Shown piece by piece: positions 33,959-44,901 of a DNA stretch of 64,000 nucleotides; the stretch's first letter is position 1; the number at the start of each line of letters is the position of its first letter. The notes beneath the pieces are model-generated. The model was not told the DNA's origin. It searched no databases and saw only the letters and a program-made list of their open reading frames with translations. The DNA is from Protea cynaroides (lineage: Eukaryota; Streptophyta; Magnoliopsida; Proteales; Proteaceae): assembly GCA_028583415.1 (NCBI GenBank), contig CM053266.1, positions 97,082,377 through 97,146,376 of the forward strand, given 5' to 3'. A program made the translations under genes and the position numbers.

Positions 33959-34092
33959 TTGATAATGCGGGTACCACAGTTGAAGATTATATCAATGCTC
34001 CTATATACGGACATGTGGCGGCGATGGAAGCTGAAGGCATAGTAGATATGCATGACTCCTCTTGCGAGTGCAACTCATGCATATTCGATTAG
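33959..34092 (+). CDS. Conserved small LTR reading frame, E copy
   Basis: From the acceptor: DNAGTTVEDYINAPIYGH, then the tail MHDSSCECNSCIFD and TAG at 34090-34092. Open upstream to an ATG at 33889. The same length as the other copies from INAP to stop. Confidence 0.5.
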
Positions 34093-34866
34093 AGTTTCTT
34101 TTAATTTTTTTTGGATTTATTAAGGAGATGTAATTGATATTTTGCTTACTTATGTCTCGATTGAAACAAAATAATTTGATACCTTAATATGATTGCCACA
34201 TTTAGATTATCAGTTCGTTTTACTATAAAACTTCCGCTATTGTATATTTTACTCTGATTATGAATGTGAATGTATGAGGTTTAGATAAAACGGGGATAGC
34301 CTACTCGAGATCCTGGTTGAACCATTGGTTTGCTAGCGGTTCATCACACCATTCTGAATAGTGTGGAATTAGGTTGTGACACTACGTGCAACCACACCCT
34401 CCCTGGGACTTCCCGAGGGCATGTACTCGATCCTGTGGTCTCGTAGGGTCAGATATCATTCGACCCTACGTGCAACCATACGTATTCTGAGTCGACCTTT
34501 CATTCTAAAGTTCATTCTTTCAGGTTTGGATCCTTTGTCTTACTTTCATGGTCCATTCTATGATTGTTCTATGGCTCAAAACTCCAAGTTATATACTATT
34601 AATTGTCCATAACATTTTCCTCCATGGAATCTCTTGGAACTTGTCCATGGATGGATGATTTGGGTTTCTCCTAATCCTATGTTCTTCATAACTATTATAG
34701 GATCTCTTATTCAGGTAAGGAATTAGGTTCATACCTTTATTCAAAGGTTTCTCTGAACTTCCTCCTCTTCCTTAATCTTTTCTTCAAGTTCCTTCTCTTC
34801 TTCTCTTTCTCTTTCTCTCACTCTCAATTAGGGTTCTAAAGGAGTGAAAGAGGCTAAGGGACGTCC

Positions 34867-34874
34867 TATTTATA
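34867..34874 (-). promoter_or_regulatory. TATA box of D 3' LTR
   Basis: TATAAATA on the minus strand, same context as in B. Confidence 0.7.
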
Positions 34875-35234
34875 GAGGAAAACCCTCCATAATAAGTCCC
34901 AATGAGTTTAGGAAAGATCCCCTTTGAATTAGGAAAGTTTCCTAATTTCCGATTTCTGTCTGTCATCATCGGATGTAGGGTCGCAGGGTCCTTCGACCAT
35001 ACACCTTCTTAGTCATGTGACCCTACAACTAAAAAATCATGGGTTGGACTTCTGTTGAGGTGGGGTTGACCCTACCTGTTTAGGCATGCAACCCTACCCT
35101 CACATTTACTGTTTTTGGGTTAGACTCATACCTGGTCTTGTGATTTCTTTATGCACTTGGTCCACTTGGCTCGACCATGATAGGTAGACCTAGTACAAGG
35201 TGGTAAGACCGGTTAGTTCGATACGGGTCTTACA

Positions 35235-35251
35235 ACTCCCCCCTTCTTATT
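35235..35251 (-). other. PPT of element D
   Basis: Minus strand AATAAGAAGGGGGGAGT directly before the LTR start TGTAAGACC. Confidence 0.85.
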
Positions 35252-36890
35252 AAAAATTTCGTCCTCGATATTTATACACACCTTCTGAGTCTAAAAGGTA
35301 AGGATATTGCTTTTGCATAGAATTCTCTTCTTCCCATGTGATCTCTTCTATATCTTGGCTCCTCCAGGTGACCTTAACGTAGTATATGTCACGGTTGCAT
35401 AGATGTTGAACATTTTGCCTAGTGATTTTAGTTGGTGCTACTTCGAATGTCAATCATCAGTTAAATCTGGTAGATCTGCTGTCAAAACGTGTGTTCGATC
35501 TCTAACGTACTTCTTTAATAATGAGATATGAAATACATCATGCACACTTGACATAAATGGTGATAGTGCTAACTGATAAGCCACTTTTCCATGTTTAGCT
35601 AGAATCTCATATGGCCCGACATATCTTGGACTTAGCTTCCCTTTCTGTCCGAATCGTTTTAAACCTCGCATAGGTGATATTTTCAAGAATACCTTATCAC
35701 CTATGACAAATTCAAGGTCTCTGCGTCAAGTATCTGCGTATTGTTTCTGACGATTCTGAGCCTTCTAACTCTTTCTTTGATAATGTTGACTACTCGACAA
35801 GTCTCTTCAACAAATTCTGGTCCAACGATGCTATGTTCTCCAACTTCATTCCAAAACAGAGGAGTTCGACACTTCCTTCCATACAGTGCTTCATAGGGTG
35901 ACATCTGTATAGTAGCCTGATAACTGTTGTTATAGGCAAACTCGATTGATGACAGTTTCTCATCCCATATTCCTGTAAAATCAATTACACAGGCTCGAAA
36001 CATGTCTTCTAAAATCTGAATGGTATGCTCTGACTGTCCGTCTGTCTGAGGATGGAATGCAGTACTGAACTTCAACGTTGTACCCAAAGCCTTTTGCAAT
36101 CCTTCCCAAAACTTTGAAGTAAAGCGTGGGTCTCTATCAGACACAATGCTTTCAGGTACACCATATAATCTGATATTGTTATCCACATATAGCTTGGCTA
36201 GCCTCTCTAGGGTATAATGCGGTCGTATAGCTATAAAACGAGTTGTCTTAGTCAGACGATCTACAATCACCCAGACCGCGTCAACTACTCGAGGAGTCAA
36301 TGGTAACCTGGTGACGAAGTCCATAGTGATGCAGTCCCATTTCCATGCTGGTTCTGGTAGCGGCTGCAACAGTCCTGTAGGTCTTTGCCATTCAGCCTTC
36401 ACCCTTTGACAATTTAGGCATTAAGACACGAATTTAGCTACATCTGCTTTCATTCCTCTCCACCAATATAATTTCTTCAAATCATGATACATCTTTATAC
36501 TTCCAGGTGTATCGAATAGGCGGTGGTGTGAGCTTCCTTCATTAGTCTATGCCTAATGTCCAAGTATTCCATTTCAGGAACACATACTCTTCCTTTGTAC
36601 TTTAGTACCTTTTGTTCATCCAAGGTGAACTCAGGAGTCGTCCAATCTTTTTCGATGTCTTCTTGTACCGTTCTTAGATAAGGGTCTGATTTAATAGATG
36701 CTTTCACTTCATCAATTATATCAGGTACAATCTTCAACGTTGCGAACATATTTAAAAACCGATGAATAAACCCTTGGTTGGTTGATTCACCCGGTGCATC
36801 TATCACGAACTGCTCATTACTATAATTGAACACTTTTCTTGTATTACACATTGCTGCAGTCGTGTTAACCTCTCCTTGAGATTTTATCAT
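35252..36890 (-). pseudogene. Element D integrase and chromodomain-like tail
   Basis: Zinc-finger region (36890-36495, ending RLMKEAHTTAYSIHLEV), core in one 233-codon frame (36402-35701): WDCITMDFV, SDRDPRF and TDGQSEHTIQILEDM, so all three catalytic acidic residues are present; then YEALYGRKCRTPLFW. C-terminal KLSPRYVGPYEIL (35686-35450) and a chromodomain-like tail VTWRSQDIEEITWEEEN (35453-35250), which points to the Tekay/Del clade of chromoviruses that target heterochromatin. The pieces are in different frames. Confidence 0.88.
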
Positions 36891-38100
36891 TTTTTTATGC
36901 TTAGCGCATCAGCCACTACATTAGCATTTCTTGGATGATACTGAATATCGCAATCATAGTCCTTCAATAATTCCAGCCATCTTCTTTCTCTCATGTTCAA
37001 CTCCTTTTGATTAAAAAGATAAATGAGACTCTTATGATCTGATTTAATATGAAATTTCTCTCCGTACAAGTAAGGTCTCCATATCTTGACAGCATGTACT
37101 ACTGTCCCTAATTCCAAGTCATGAGTGGGATAGTTCTTCTCATGTGTTTTTAGTTGTCTTGAGGCATACGTAATAGCAATTACTTGTTCTCCTTGCATAA
37201 GTACACATCCTAAACCCAACCTAGACGCATCAGTGTACAAGATAAATGGCTATCCTGGAATAGGAATAGTCAAGATCGGAGCAGATATCAATCTAGCCTT
37301 CAATGTTTGAAAACTTTTCTCACTTTTATCAGTCCAAACAAACTTTTATCCTTTCTTAGTTAAACTGGTGAGAGGTATGGCAATTTTGGAATAGTCTTCC
37401 ACGAATGGTCGATAATACCAAGCTAGACCTAGGAAACTTTTAATTTCTACAACGCTCTTTGGTGCTTCCCACTTCACAATGGCTTCAATCTTGCTAGGAT
37501 CCACTTTAATTCCTTCAGGGGTACAACATGGCCTAAGAAAGTGACCTCATTTAGCCAAAACTCACACTTTATAAATTTTGCATAACGCTTCTCCTTCCTT
37601 AATCGCTGCAGAGCGGCTCTTAGATTCATGACATGAGTTTCCTTGTCCTTGGAGTAGACCAATATATCATCAATAAACACAATGACCAACGTATCCAACA
37701 TATCAATGAATACCCGATTCATGAGTTTCATAAAAGTTATGGGTGCGTTAGTCAATCCAAAAGACATGACTAAGAATTCATAATGTCCATATCTTGTTCT
37801 GAATGTTGTCTTTGGAATATCACCGTCCTTAATCTTCAACTGATGGTATCCTGACCGAAGATAAATCTTGGAGAACACCTTTGCACCTTGCAACTAATCA
37901 AACAAGTCATCAATCCGAGGCAACGGATACCAATTCTTGATTATCAGCTTATTCAATTCCCAGTAGTCTATACACAGTCGAACGTAACCGTCCTTCCTCT
38001 TTACAAATAATACTGGCGCCCCCCATGGTGATATGCTAGGTCTGATGTAACCCTTGTCCAGTAATACATGTAACTGTACCTTCAATTCCTTCAGTTAAGT
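36887..38100 (-). pseudogene. Element D reverse transcriptase and RNase H
   Basis: RT: LLDKGYIRPSISPWGAPVLF (38085), KVFSKIYLRSGYHQLKI (after 37893; a typical Asp in 'KIDLRSGY' is Tyr here), VMSFGLTNAPITFM and FIDDILVYSKD with both catalytic Asp. RNase H: YTDASRLGLGCVLMQGEQVI and LELGTVVHAVKIWRPYLYG (37240-36887), ending KNANVVADALS-like sequence typical of gypsy RNase H. A stop separates the RT segments. Confidence 0.88.
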
Positions 38101-38723
38101 AGAAGCCATTCGATAAGATGCTTTAGATACTGGTGAGGCTCTGGGTACCAGATCTATAATGAACTCTGTCACTCGGTCGGGAGGTAGTTCTGGTAGTTCT
38201 TCAGGAAATGCATCTGGAAAGTCACACACAACATCAATATTCTCCATTTGTGGTGCTTCCTTGGTGAGGTCGACCACTGATACTAGATACCCAACTCCTC
38301 ATTTCTCGAGGCATTTCCTAGCCTTTAATGCAGACAGGATGAGTTTTCGTTTACGAAGAAGTTTGGTTCCCGCAAAGTTAAACTCTGCTCCTTCCTTGTC
38401 TATAAATGTCATCTTCTTTTTTACACATAATAGGTTTGCAGAATGCCGAGCTAACCAGTCCATTCCCAAGATGACGTCAAAGTCTGCCATCTCAAGTTGA
38501 ATCAAGGTTGTATCCAAAGTCTTCTCGTCGATGAGAACTAGACATGGTCCATAACCTTTTTCTAATTCTACTTTTAATCCCATCGGCGATCGTACAAGCA
38601 GTTTGTAGTCTAAAGATTTAAGGGGTAGATTCAGCTTCTTTCCAAATGACACAGATATAAAAGAATTAGTAGCTCCAGAATCAAAGAGTACTCTAGCGGG
38701 TATGCCATTAATAGGTACGATAC
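38101..38723 (-). pseudogene. Element D protease
   Basis: GIPARVLFDSGATNSFIS (about 38700-38645) has the intact retropepsin triad; ADFDVILGMDWLARH follows (within 38652-38299). One stop near 38298 separates it from the linker that leads into RT. The coding sequence for the start of the domain is interrupted by the intron-like segment at 38724-38792. Confidence 0.85.
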
Positions 38724-38792
38724 CTGTGATTTGTTTTAGTTTTAGTCTACATGCTCACACAATGTAACACAAATGAAAGGTTCAGGTCATAC
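38724..38792 (-). other. 69-base intron-like insertion at the gag-protease junction of D
   Basis: Absent from B at the same place. On the minus strand it begins GTATGACC and ends CTAAAACAAATCACAG, with CACAG/GTAT at both edges (an ACCTGTGA direct repeat, 38722-38729 and 38791-38798). It contains an in-frame TGA if read through; removing it leaves the frame joined. Either an intron-like gain or a small insertion with an 8-base target duplication. Confidence 0.55.
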
Positions 38793-40054
38793 CTGTGACC
38801 ACATCAGGCGATGCGGCAGCATCCTCAAATGTAATAGCATAAACATTTCCTTGCTGTAGCTGCTTTCTGGGTTTAGGACACTCTCTTGAATAATGTCCTA
38901 CTTGGTTGTAGTTAAAGAATTTTACTCCTTCATTGTTTGCTTTTGTTGCGGTTGAGCTACTGGAGTAGTCTTGGCTGCAGCATTGGAGCCTTGAGTACAG
39001 AATGGTTTAAATGTCCTTGTATTCCCTCCGTTGTATGAATTTCCGTTTGGCCTTTTAATACCCCTGTTTTGAGCAAAGTAGCTCTCCTTCTAGCTCGACT
39101 CTATTACTCGAGCAATTTGTACGGCTTCATTGTAAACCTTCTTTTCCAATCCCAGAACATGCTCACGGATGCTTCCCGTGAGTCCCATGGAGAACCTTTG
39201 GGTCTTTATGTTTTCTTCCTACATGTTGGCGGGTGCAAAGAAAAATAGCTCCTCATAACGCTGTTGGTATGCATCCAGAGTCATCTGACCCTGATATAAA
39301 CTCAGGAACTCTTTCTCCATAGAATCTCTAAAACTTTTAGGGAAATACTTCTCAAAGAATGGCTCTTTATATATAACCCAAGTCAATTAAGTGTGCTTTG
39401 TTAACAAATAAGTTCGTATGGATCTCCACCAGTGGTGTGCATCGCCTCTTAGCATGAAGGTTGTACATATCACTTTCTCCTCCTCATTTACTGTCATCAT
39501 CATAAAATATCTTTCCATTTCATCAATCCAGTGTGCTGGCCACAAAGGATCTGGTAGCTTACCATTATATTCTTTGGGTTTCATCTTTAGAAAATGCTCG
39601 ATCAGTAGGGAGTGGTCCAGCTGATACCGAGCATAGGCCCCATACATAGGTGGTTGGCACTGGTAACTGCCTTGAGCTACCTCAAGATTCTACACTTGAG
39701 CAGGCATGACTTGTGTTTGAGGTGCGTGGGGTACCGTGTTGCCTCCCCCTGGTACTGTGCTGGCCTACCCTACTGGCATAGGTGTCTATGTGCAGCTGGA
39801 AATGATATGCCTATAGCAGCTTGCATATTGGCTTACACTTGCTATATTTGTTGCAGCTATTGTGCCAAGTTCATTACCACTGTAGCCAGATCTGTAGGTG
39901 GGGCTGGCAAGTTTGTAGGATTTGCCTGGCCACTAGCCACTAGCGGTGCCATACAGATCCTCCTATGCTTCATGATTTACATGGCTTCATCCTCCACAGA
40001 TGGTGGTGGTGGAATTGGGTTACAACCTCATTTGGTCACCCTTCGCCCAGCCAT
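38793..40054 (-). pseudogene. Element D gag
   Basis: Start codon at 40054 (MAGRRVTK, then a TGA where B also shows Arg/stop changes). Capsid core MKPKEYNGKLPDPLWPAHW and LRGDAHHWWRS (39647-39387). In the zinc knuckle the first two Cys positions are Phe and Tyr (about 38930), while GHYSREC remains; RNA binding by this copy would be impaired. A frameshift lies between the capsid and protease frames. Confidence 0.83.
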
Positions 40055-41014
40055 TTCCTGTTCAGGTGGTGGTAGTTTCTGAAAACAATCATAGCACATG
40101 TGTGGCTATCAATATAAGTTGTTCTCAAGTCAAAAATCCAACTAATCAATATAATTTCCAAATTTTCAGATCATTCTGACAAAATACTGTATTTTCCATC
40201 GTAGGGTTGATGGTATGGTCGGTCCTTATGCGATCCTAGGGTATGCGACCCTGAGAACACTGTCAGCTTACCGAGAGCTTAGGGTCGATCATGGGGTCGA
40301 TATATGTCTGACCCTAGGTCCGACCCATGGTTCTCTGTCAGATCACCGAGAGCCTAGGGTCGATGGTAGGTCTGACATAGGGTCGCACATTTTGGTCAAA
40401 TTCTACGACCCTATGATCCAAAATTATGTTTTTAAGCCTGATTTTGGATTCGTTTCCTATGCCTTCTCTTTTCTTCCAACTCAACTCGTTTCCCTGAGTT
40501 GCTACAGTATTGACCCCTTGTGTTTGGTGATCATTCCTTCCATTCGCGACTTCCGCTCCTTCTCTTCAAGTATGCTCTCTATTGTTTCACATTTGTAAAC
40601 TTTCCAAACTAGGTTTTTCGCCCATTACATCGTTTTCTTCAAATTAAACTCTTTCCAATCTTAAAAATTTAATTTTTATTGGGGGATTTTGCTATTGGTC
40701 ACCCAATGGACGAAAGCCCTCAAAAATATTTGAGTTTCATCGGTTGGTTATCGAAAAACTTGAAAATTTTCATTTTTGACCTAATTTTTGAGATTTTTCG
40801 GACTTATTGAAATTTCTTCAAATTTGATCTTTCAAGATTAAATTTCCAATGGTATGAGCCTTGCAGGATGTTTGGAACCTATGTAAGTCCTCCTGCCCAG
40901 TTGTTTGGGTGAAAAGGGAGGCTTTTGGCTAAATCATGCCGTTATAATGCCGAAATTTTGAGTTTTTCACCATTACTAATATCTTGTTTGTTCTTCTATG
41001 TCTTGACTGATAGT
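40055..41014 (+). promoter_or_regulatory. Region between D gag start and antisense gene
   Basis: No credible protein. It contains many GGTCG/CGACC words and a local duplication (40256-40400), a pyrimidine-rich exon-like stretch ending CTTCAA/GTATGC near 40571, and a 440-base intron-like stretch to the antisense ATG. D lacks the clear TTTGCAG of B at this point; an AG is at 41012-41013. Confidence 0.4.
40256..40405. repeat. Tandem duplication of about 74 bases in D
   Basis: CTGTCAGCTTACCGAGAGC (about 40260) and CTGTCAGATCACCGAGAGC (about 40334), each followed by a TAGGGTCGAT-type word. B has one copy (about 23061). Confidence 0.75.
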
Positions 41015-42279
41015 ATGGCTCGTACCAAGGTTCCTAGGGCTCATGACCCCGTTCGTTTCTACTCCAATGAGGCAGAAGCTTAGTATGCTCGCTAAAAGCG
41101 TAAGAAAGTAAAGGGGAGTCACTGTGTGAGCTTGGCTAGTCTAGCCTTGTTCAACGTGGAGGCGGCATTTGGTGACATGGGCTGGCTTCTTGTGATCACC
41201 TATGAGGCTTGTACTCGTCCTGATTTGGTGAGGCAGTTCTATTGCAATCTCAAGGTAGTAGGGGATCACAATGATACAGAGAGGGGTAGGGGCTCAGGAT
41301 CACTAGCTATGTCAAGGGGGTAGAGGTTTCATTTAACTGTCAGCAGTTGGCTGATCTTTTAGGCATATCAAATGATGGCCCTTTGTACTGTGCTCCCAAG
41401 GAGCCCCAGTTCCTATCCTTGGAGATGCGTGCTAAGATTGATAGTCATTTCATCAGAGATGATCGCTGGGAGATGAAAGCGATCAACCTACGTCCAGAGC
41501 CTCGGGTGTACTACAAAATTATCCAGCACAACCTGATACCCCAGAGTGGACATTATGAGAGGATCTCCCAGTTGACTCAGTGTGTCCTCTACTGTATTTG
41601 CACTAGGTAGCCTGTCTGCCTTCTTTATATTATTATCCGGACGATGATCTGCACTACTCTGCCTGGTCAGTTGGGCAACCTACCCTACGGACGTCTGATC
41701 ATTACACTGCTCACCCGCCTATACGTTGATTTAGTAGATGAGAGGATTCAGGAGAAGACCTTCTCATCGGATCTTGACTAGGAGGCCATCTGTAAGATGG
41801 GTATGCAGGATGCTCAGGTCAGTGATGATGAGAGAAACGCTCTGGTGTGTCCTCGTACTCGAGTAGAGGTAGCAAACACGTCGGCGGCAGCAGCAGCAAC
41901 AGGAGCAGGGGTCCATGGGGGTGATGCTGAGGATGAGGATCGAATGTACATGGATGTGGACTCCATACCTCCTCCATCACCTCTACATTCTACTGGAGCT
42001 GGTCCATCTCGGGCTCCTTCACAAATGGCTGGTCCTTCACGCCCACCCTCTGATGATATGATGGGGCTACTGCATGAGATTATAGAGGCTCAGCGCGTGA
42101 CTGATCTGAGAGTAGTAGAGTTTCTAGATGCTCAGCGTACGTTCGATCAACGGATGGTCGAGTTGATAGCTAGTCTCCAGACGACCCAGACTCAAGTAAC
42201 CTGGTTGACTAGAGTGTATGCTGAGGACTATGATAGAGATCACGATGCACCTCCTCCTCCAGCACCTCCAGCTCCATGA
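41015..42279 (+). pseudogene. Antisense accessory gene of element D
   Basis: ATG at 41015 (MARTKVPRAHDPVRF). Two early stops (about 41079 and 41094), one frameshift near 41290, a stop at 41608 and one after DLD near 41780, then open to TGA at 42277. Segments match B in order: LASLALFNVEAAFGDMGW, DLVRQFYCNLKVVG, KIIQHNLIPQSGHYERISQ, GRLIITLLTR-type segment, and the acidic/Pro-rich part (EDRMYMDVDSIPPPSPLHST). The C-terminal part contains two QR-rich helical repeats (FLDAQRTFDQRMVELIASLQ) missing in B, i.e. a local in-frame length difference of about 20 residues. Confidence 0.75.
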
Positions 42280-42312
42280 TGTATATTTTCTTTTTATCCT
42301 TCTTTGTACTAT

Positions 42313-42344
42313 AGAGTAACTGTCCGGATTGTGGACTTTACTCT
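42313..42344 (+). other. Hairpin with constant loop, D copy
   Basis: Outer arms AGAGT (42313-42317) and ACTCT (42340-42344) around a loop CCGGATTGTGG. The inner stem is weaker than in F and B. 34 bases after the antisense stop, about 205 from the PBS. Confidence 0.6.
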
Positions 42345-42548
42345 GATTTGGATATATATAAATGTGCTTTTTATTTGATGTATATAAAACATGTTTCTCC
42401 TTTTATATGTGCATTATTCTGTTTCTTAATTTTTGTCTCAAACAAAACAGATGCTTATAGTGTGTTCTTATTATAGCTTTTAAATTTTATCCTAACTCAG
42501 TTCACAATTTTTGTGGAATTATACTGGTTTAATGGACAGGGCCTGAGA

Positions 42549-42560
42549 GCCCTAATACCA
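42549..42560 (-). other. PBS of element D (initiator tRNA-Met type)
   Basis: Minus strand TGGTATTAGGGC, two mismatches from the initiator tRNA-Met complement, three bases inside the LTR. Confidence 0.75.
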
Positions 42561-42845
42561 AGTTATCACACCCCAATTCTGCACTATTCAGAATGATGTG
42601 ATGAACCACTAATAAACCAATGGTTCAACCAGGATCTCGAATAGGCTGTGCCCATTTTCTTAAACCATACACATCCATAACCAAAATCAGAGTAAATAAA
42701 CAATAGCGAAAGTCTGATATATTAAATGAACTGAGAGTCTAAAGATGATAACATTAAATAAAATATTTAATTATCTTCAAAAATACTAAGACATAAAATA
42801 AAATAATTTAATCAATTACATCGTCTGTATAATTTGAATAAAAAT

Positions 42846-42979
42846 CTAATAAAAAACACAAGAGTTGCACTCGCATGTCGAATCATGCGACTCCATCATA
42901 ACTTCATCGTCCATCGACGTCGCATGTCCATACATCGAAGCATTTATATAATCTTCTACGGTGGTACCTACATCATCAA
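42846..42979 (-). CDS. Conserved small LTR reading frame, D 5' LTR copy
   Basis: VEDYINASMYGHATSMD and the tail HDSTCECNSCVFY, then TAG. Open upstream to an ATG at 43100 (84 residues). In the leader of the genomic RNA. Confidence 0.5.
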
Positions 42980-44528
42980 CTAAAAATATTCGACGTTGAA
43001 AGGGTAAGCACACATCACGGCTCAGTATGCAAAGAAAACAATGCAATAAACATATGCATGCATTCAATTCATATCTTTGGTCTGATTTATAAGCTTGCAA
43101 TGTGCAATAAAAAGGATAAGTGGCCGCCGCACCACTATATACGAATGTGTGGAATCGTAAAATCGATCAAACACCATTACCGCCCCCACAAGCACCCGCC
43201 ATGGAATAGAGATAGAGCTAAAGCGCTTAGGACCACACCGCATCACACTTCCCCTGATGCTCTACCCATACCAACACGTAAGCCCCTGTTGGCGAGGGAT
43301 TGCAAACTGGGCTCGCAACTAACCAATCTTAATGTCAAACAGTGTATCCAAGGCCTCACCCCGGCATCCCTCAGTACGTCCATAGAGATAGAGCTAAAGC
43401 CCCCCGGCAGAGTTAGAAACTACATGGTCCGAAACCACCACCCCTGATGCCCTACGATGAAATAGTTCTGCTAAGGTAATGGCGATACGACGATGTTAGT
43501 GGATAAGACTTGAGTAGAGATCGAGCTAAAGTCTGGTGACCAGGATAAACCACAATGTCATGTCCTCCCCCTGATGCTCCCCTCGCATCAAGTACACTAA
43601 CCACAGACATACATTCACATGCCTAGTCCTAGCATCATCATCATCATCATGTTATAATAAACGAAATTAAATATGCATGAGCAATAATAACAGGAATAGT
43701 GGATGACATGTGATATGCATATTACAATCATATAAGCATAGAATCATTCATAGTACTAGACTCAATAAAAGAAAATAGTTTATTATTAGCCAATTAGTTT
43801 AGGTCTTGTTCCCTCTCCTTTGGTTGAGCGTAGATCCTCTTTCAAGCTTTATGAATCACTTTTAAAATCCCTTGAAAGACCTAACAAGTCGATAGATTTT
43901 AATTAGAATTAATTTTGATATATTTTAATCTAACTAAAATTATAGGGTCGCAGGTAGGGTAGCACCTAGGGTAAAAGTTTCAGCGACCCTAGGGTGTAGG
44001 GTTGGACGTGGGGTCGGATACCATTCGACCCTACATGCGACCACATCCTCCCTGGGACTTTTCGAGGGCATGTGGTCGATCCTGTGGTCTCATAGGGTCG
44101 GATATCATTCGGCACTATGTGCGACCACACGTATTATGAGTCGACCTTTCATTCTAAAGTCCATTCTTTCATGTTTGGATCATTTGCCTTACTTTCATGG
44201 TCCATTCTATGATTGTTCTATGGCTCAAAACTCCAAGTTATACACTATTCATTGTCCATCCATAGACAATTTCCTCTATGGAATCTCTTGGAACTTGTCT
44301 ATGGATGGATGATTTGGGTTTCTCCTAGTCCTATGTTCTTCATAACTATTCTAGGATCTCTTATTCAGGTAAGGAATAACGTTCATACCTTTATTCAGAG
44401 GTTTCTCTAAACTTCCTCCTCTTCCTTAATATTTTCTTCAAGTTCCTTCTCTTTCTTCTCTTTCTTCTCTTTCTCTTTTTCTCACTCTCAATTAGGGTTC
44501 TAAAGGAGTGAGAGGCTAAGGGACATCC

Positions 44529-44536
44529 TATTTATA
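44529..44536 (-). promoter_or_regulatory. TATA box of D 5' LTR
   Basis: TATAAATA on the minus strand (TCTCTATAAATAGG). About 140 bases before the donor-like site. Confidence 0.75.
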
Positions 44537-44901
44537 GAGAAAAACCCTCCATAATAAGTCCAAACGAGTTTAGGAAAGATCCCCTTTGAATTAGGAATGT
44601 TTCCTAATTTCTGGTTTCTGTCTGTCATCATAGGGTCAGACGTAGGGTCGCAGGATCTGTCGACCCTACACCTTCTTAGTCATGCGACCCTATGATTAAA
44701 AAGTCATGGGTTGGACTTTTGTTGATGTGGGGTCGACCCTACCTATTTAGGCATGCGACCCTACCCTCACATTTACTATTTTTGGGTTAGACTCATACCA
44801 AGTTTTGTGATTTCCTTACACACTTGGTCCACTTGGCTCGACCATGATTGGTTGACCTAGTACAAGGTGGTAAGACCGGTTAGTTCGATACGGGTCTTAC
44901 A

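Larger units (their letters stand above)
32159..34381 (+). mobile_element. Element E: solo LTR, plus strand, nested in D's 3' LTR
   Basis: Starts TGTAAGACCCG and ends GGTTGTGACA, 2223 bp, with exact TSD CTACG (32154-32158 and 34382-34386). The D sequence on either side rejoins to match the uninterrupted 5' LTR near 44030. No internal region, PBS or PPT: one LTR left after recombination. Orientation is opposite to D, so the two similar LTRs form an inverted repeat. Contains CAG/GTAAGA (32671), TTTTCAG (ends 33958) and the small frame. Confidence 0.93.
30691..35234 (-). repeat. 3' LTR of element D (split by solo LTR E)
   Basis: Ends TGTCACTCC and GGGTCTTACA. LTR sequence is 30691-32158 and 34387-35234, with E and one copy of CTACG between them, giving about 2.3 kb without the insertion. 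TATA box 34867-34874; donor-like AAG/GTATGA with the intron side starting at 34734. Confidence 0.9.
30691..44901 (-). mobile_element. Element D: full-length Tekay-like retrotransposon, 14.2 kb including nested solo LTR
   Basis: TSD GACTA is exact on both sides (30686-30690 and 44902-44906). LTRs 30691-35234 (interrupted by E) and 42564-44901. Same gene order as B, including the antisense gene. Without E and its duplication it is about 12.0 kb. Its LTRs differ at about 11% of the first ~205 bases, so it is older than B. Key residues kept: protease DSG, RT FIDD, integrase Glu; lost: the first two Cys of the gag zinc knuckle. Confidence 0.93.
42564..44901 (-). repeat. 5' LTR of element D
   Basis: 2338 bp. 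Its inner end is TATCACACC, i.e. the TG terminus has mutated to TA. TATA box 44529-44536, donor-like AAG/GTATGA (intron side 44388), acceptor-like ATTTTTAG ending 42980, palindrome-like GGGTCGGAT-ACC-ATTCGACCC at 44011-44031. Confidence 0.92.
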
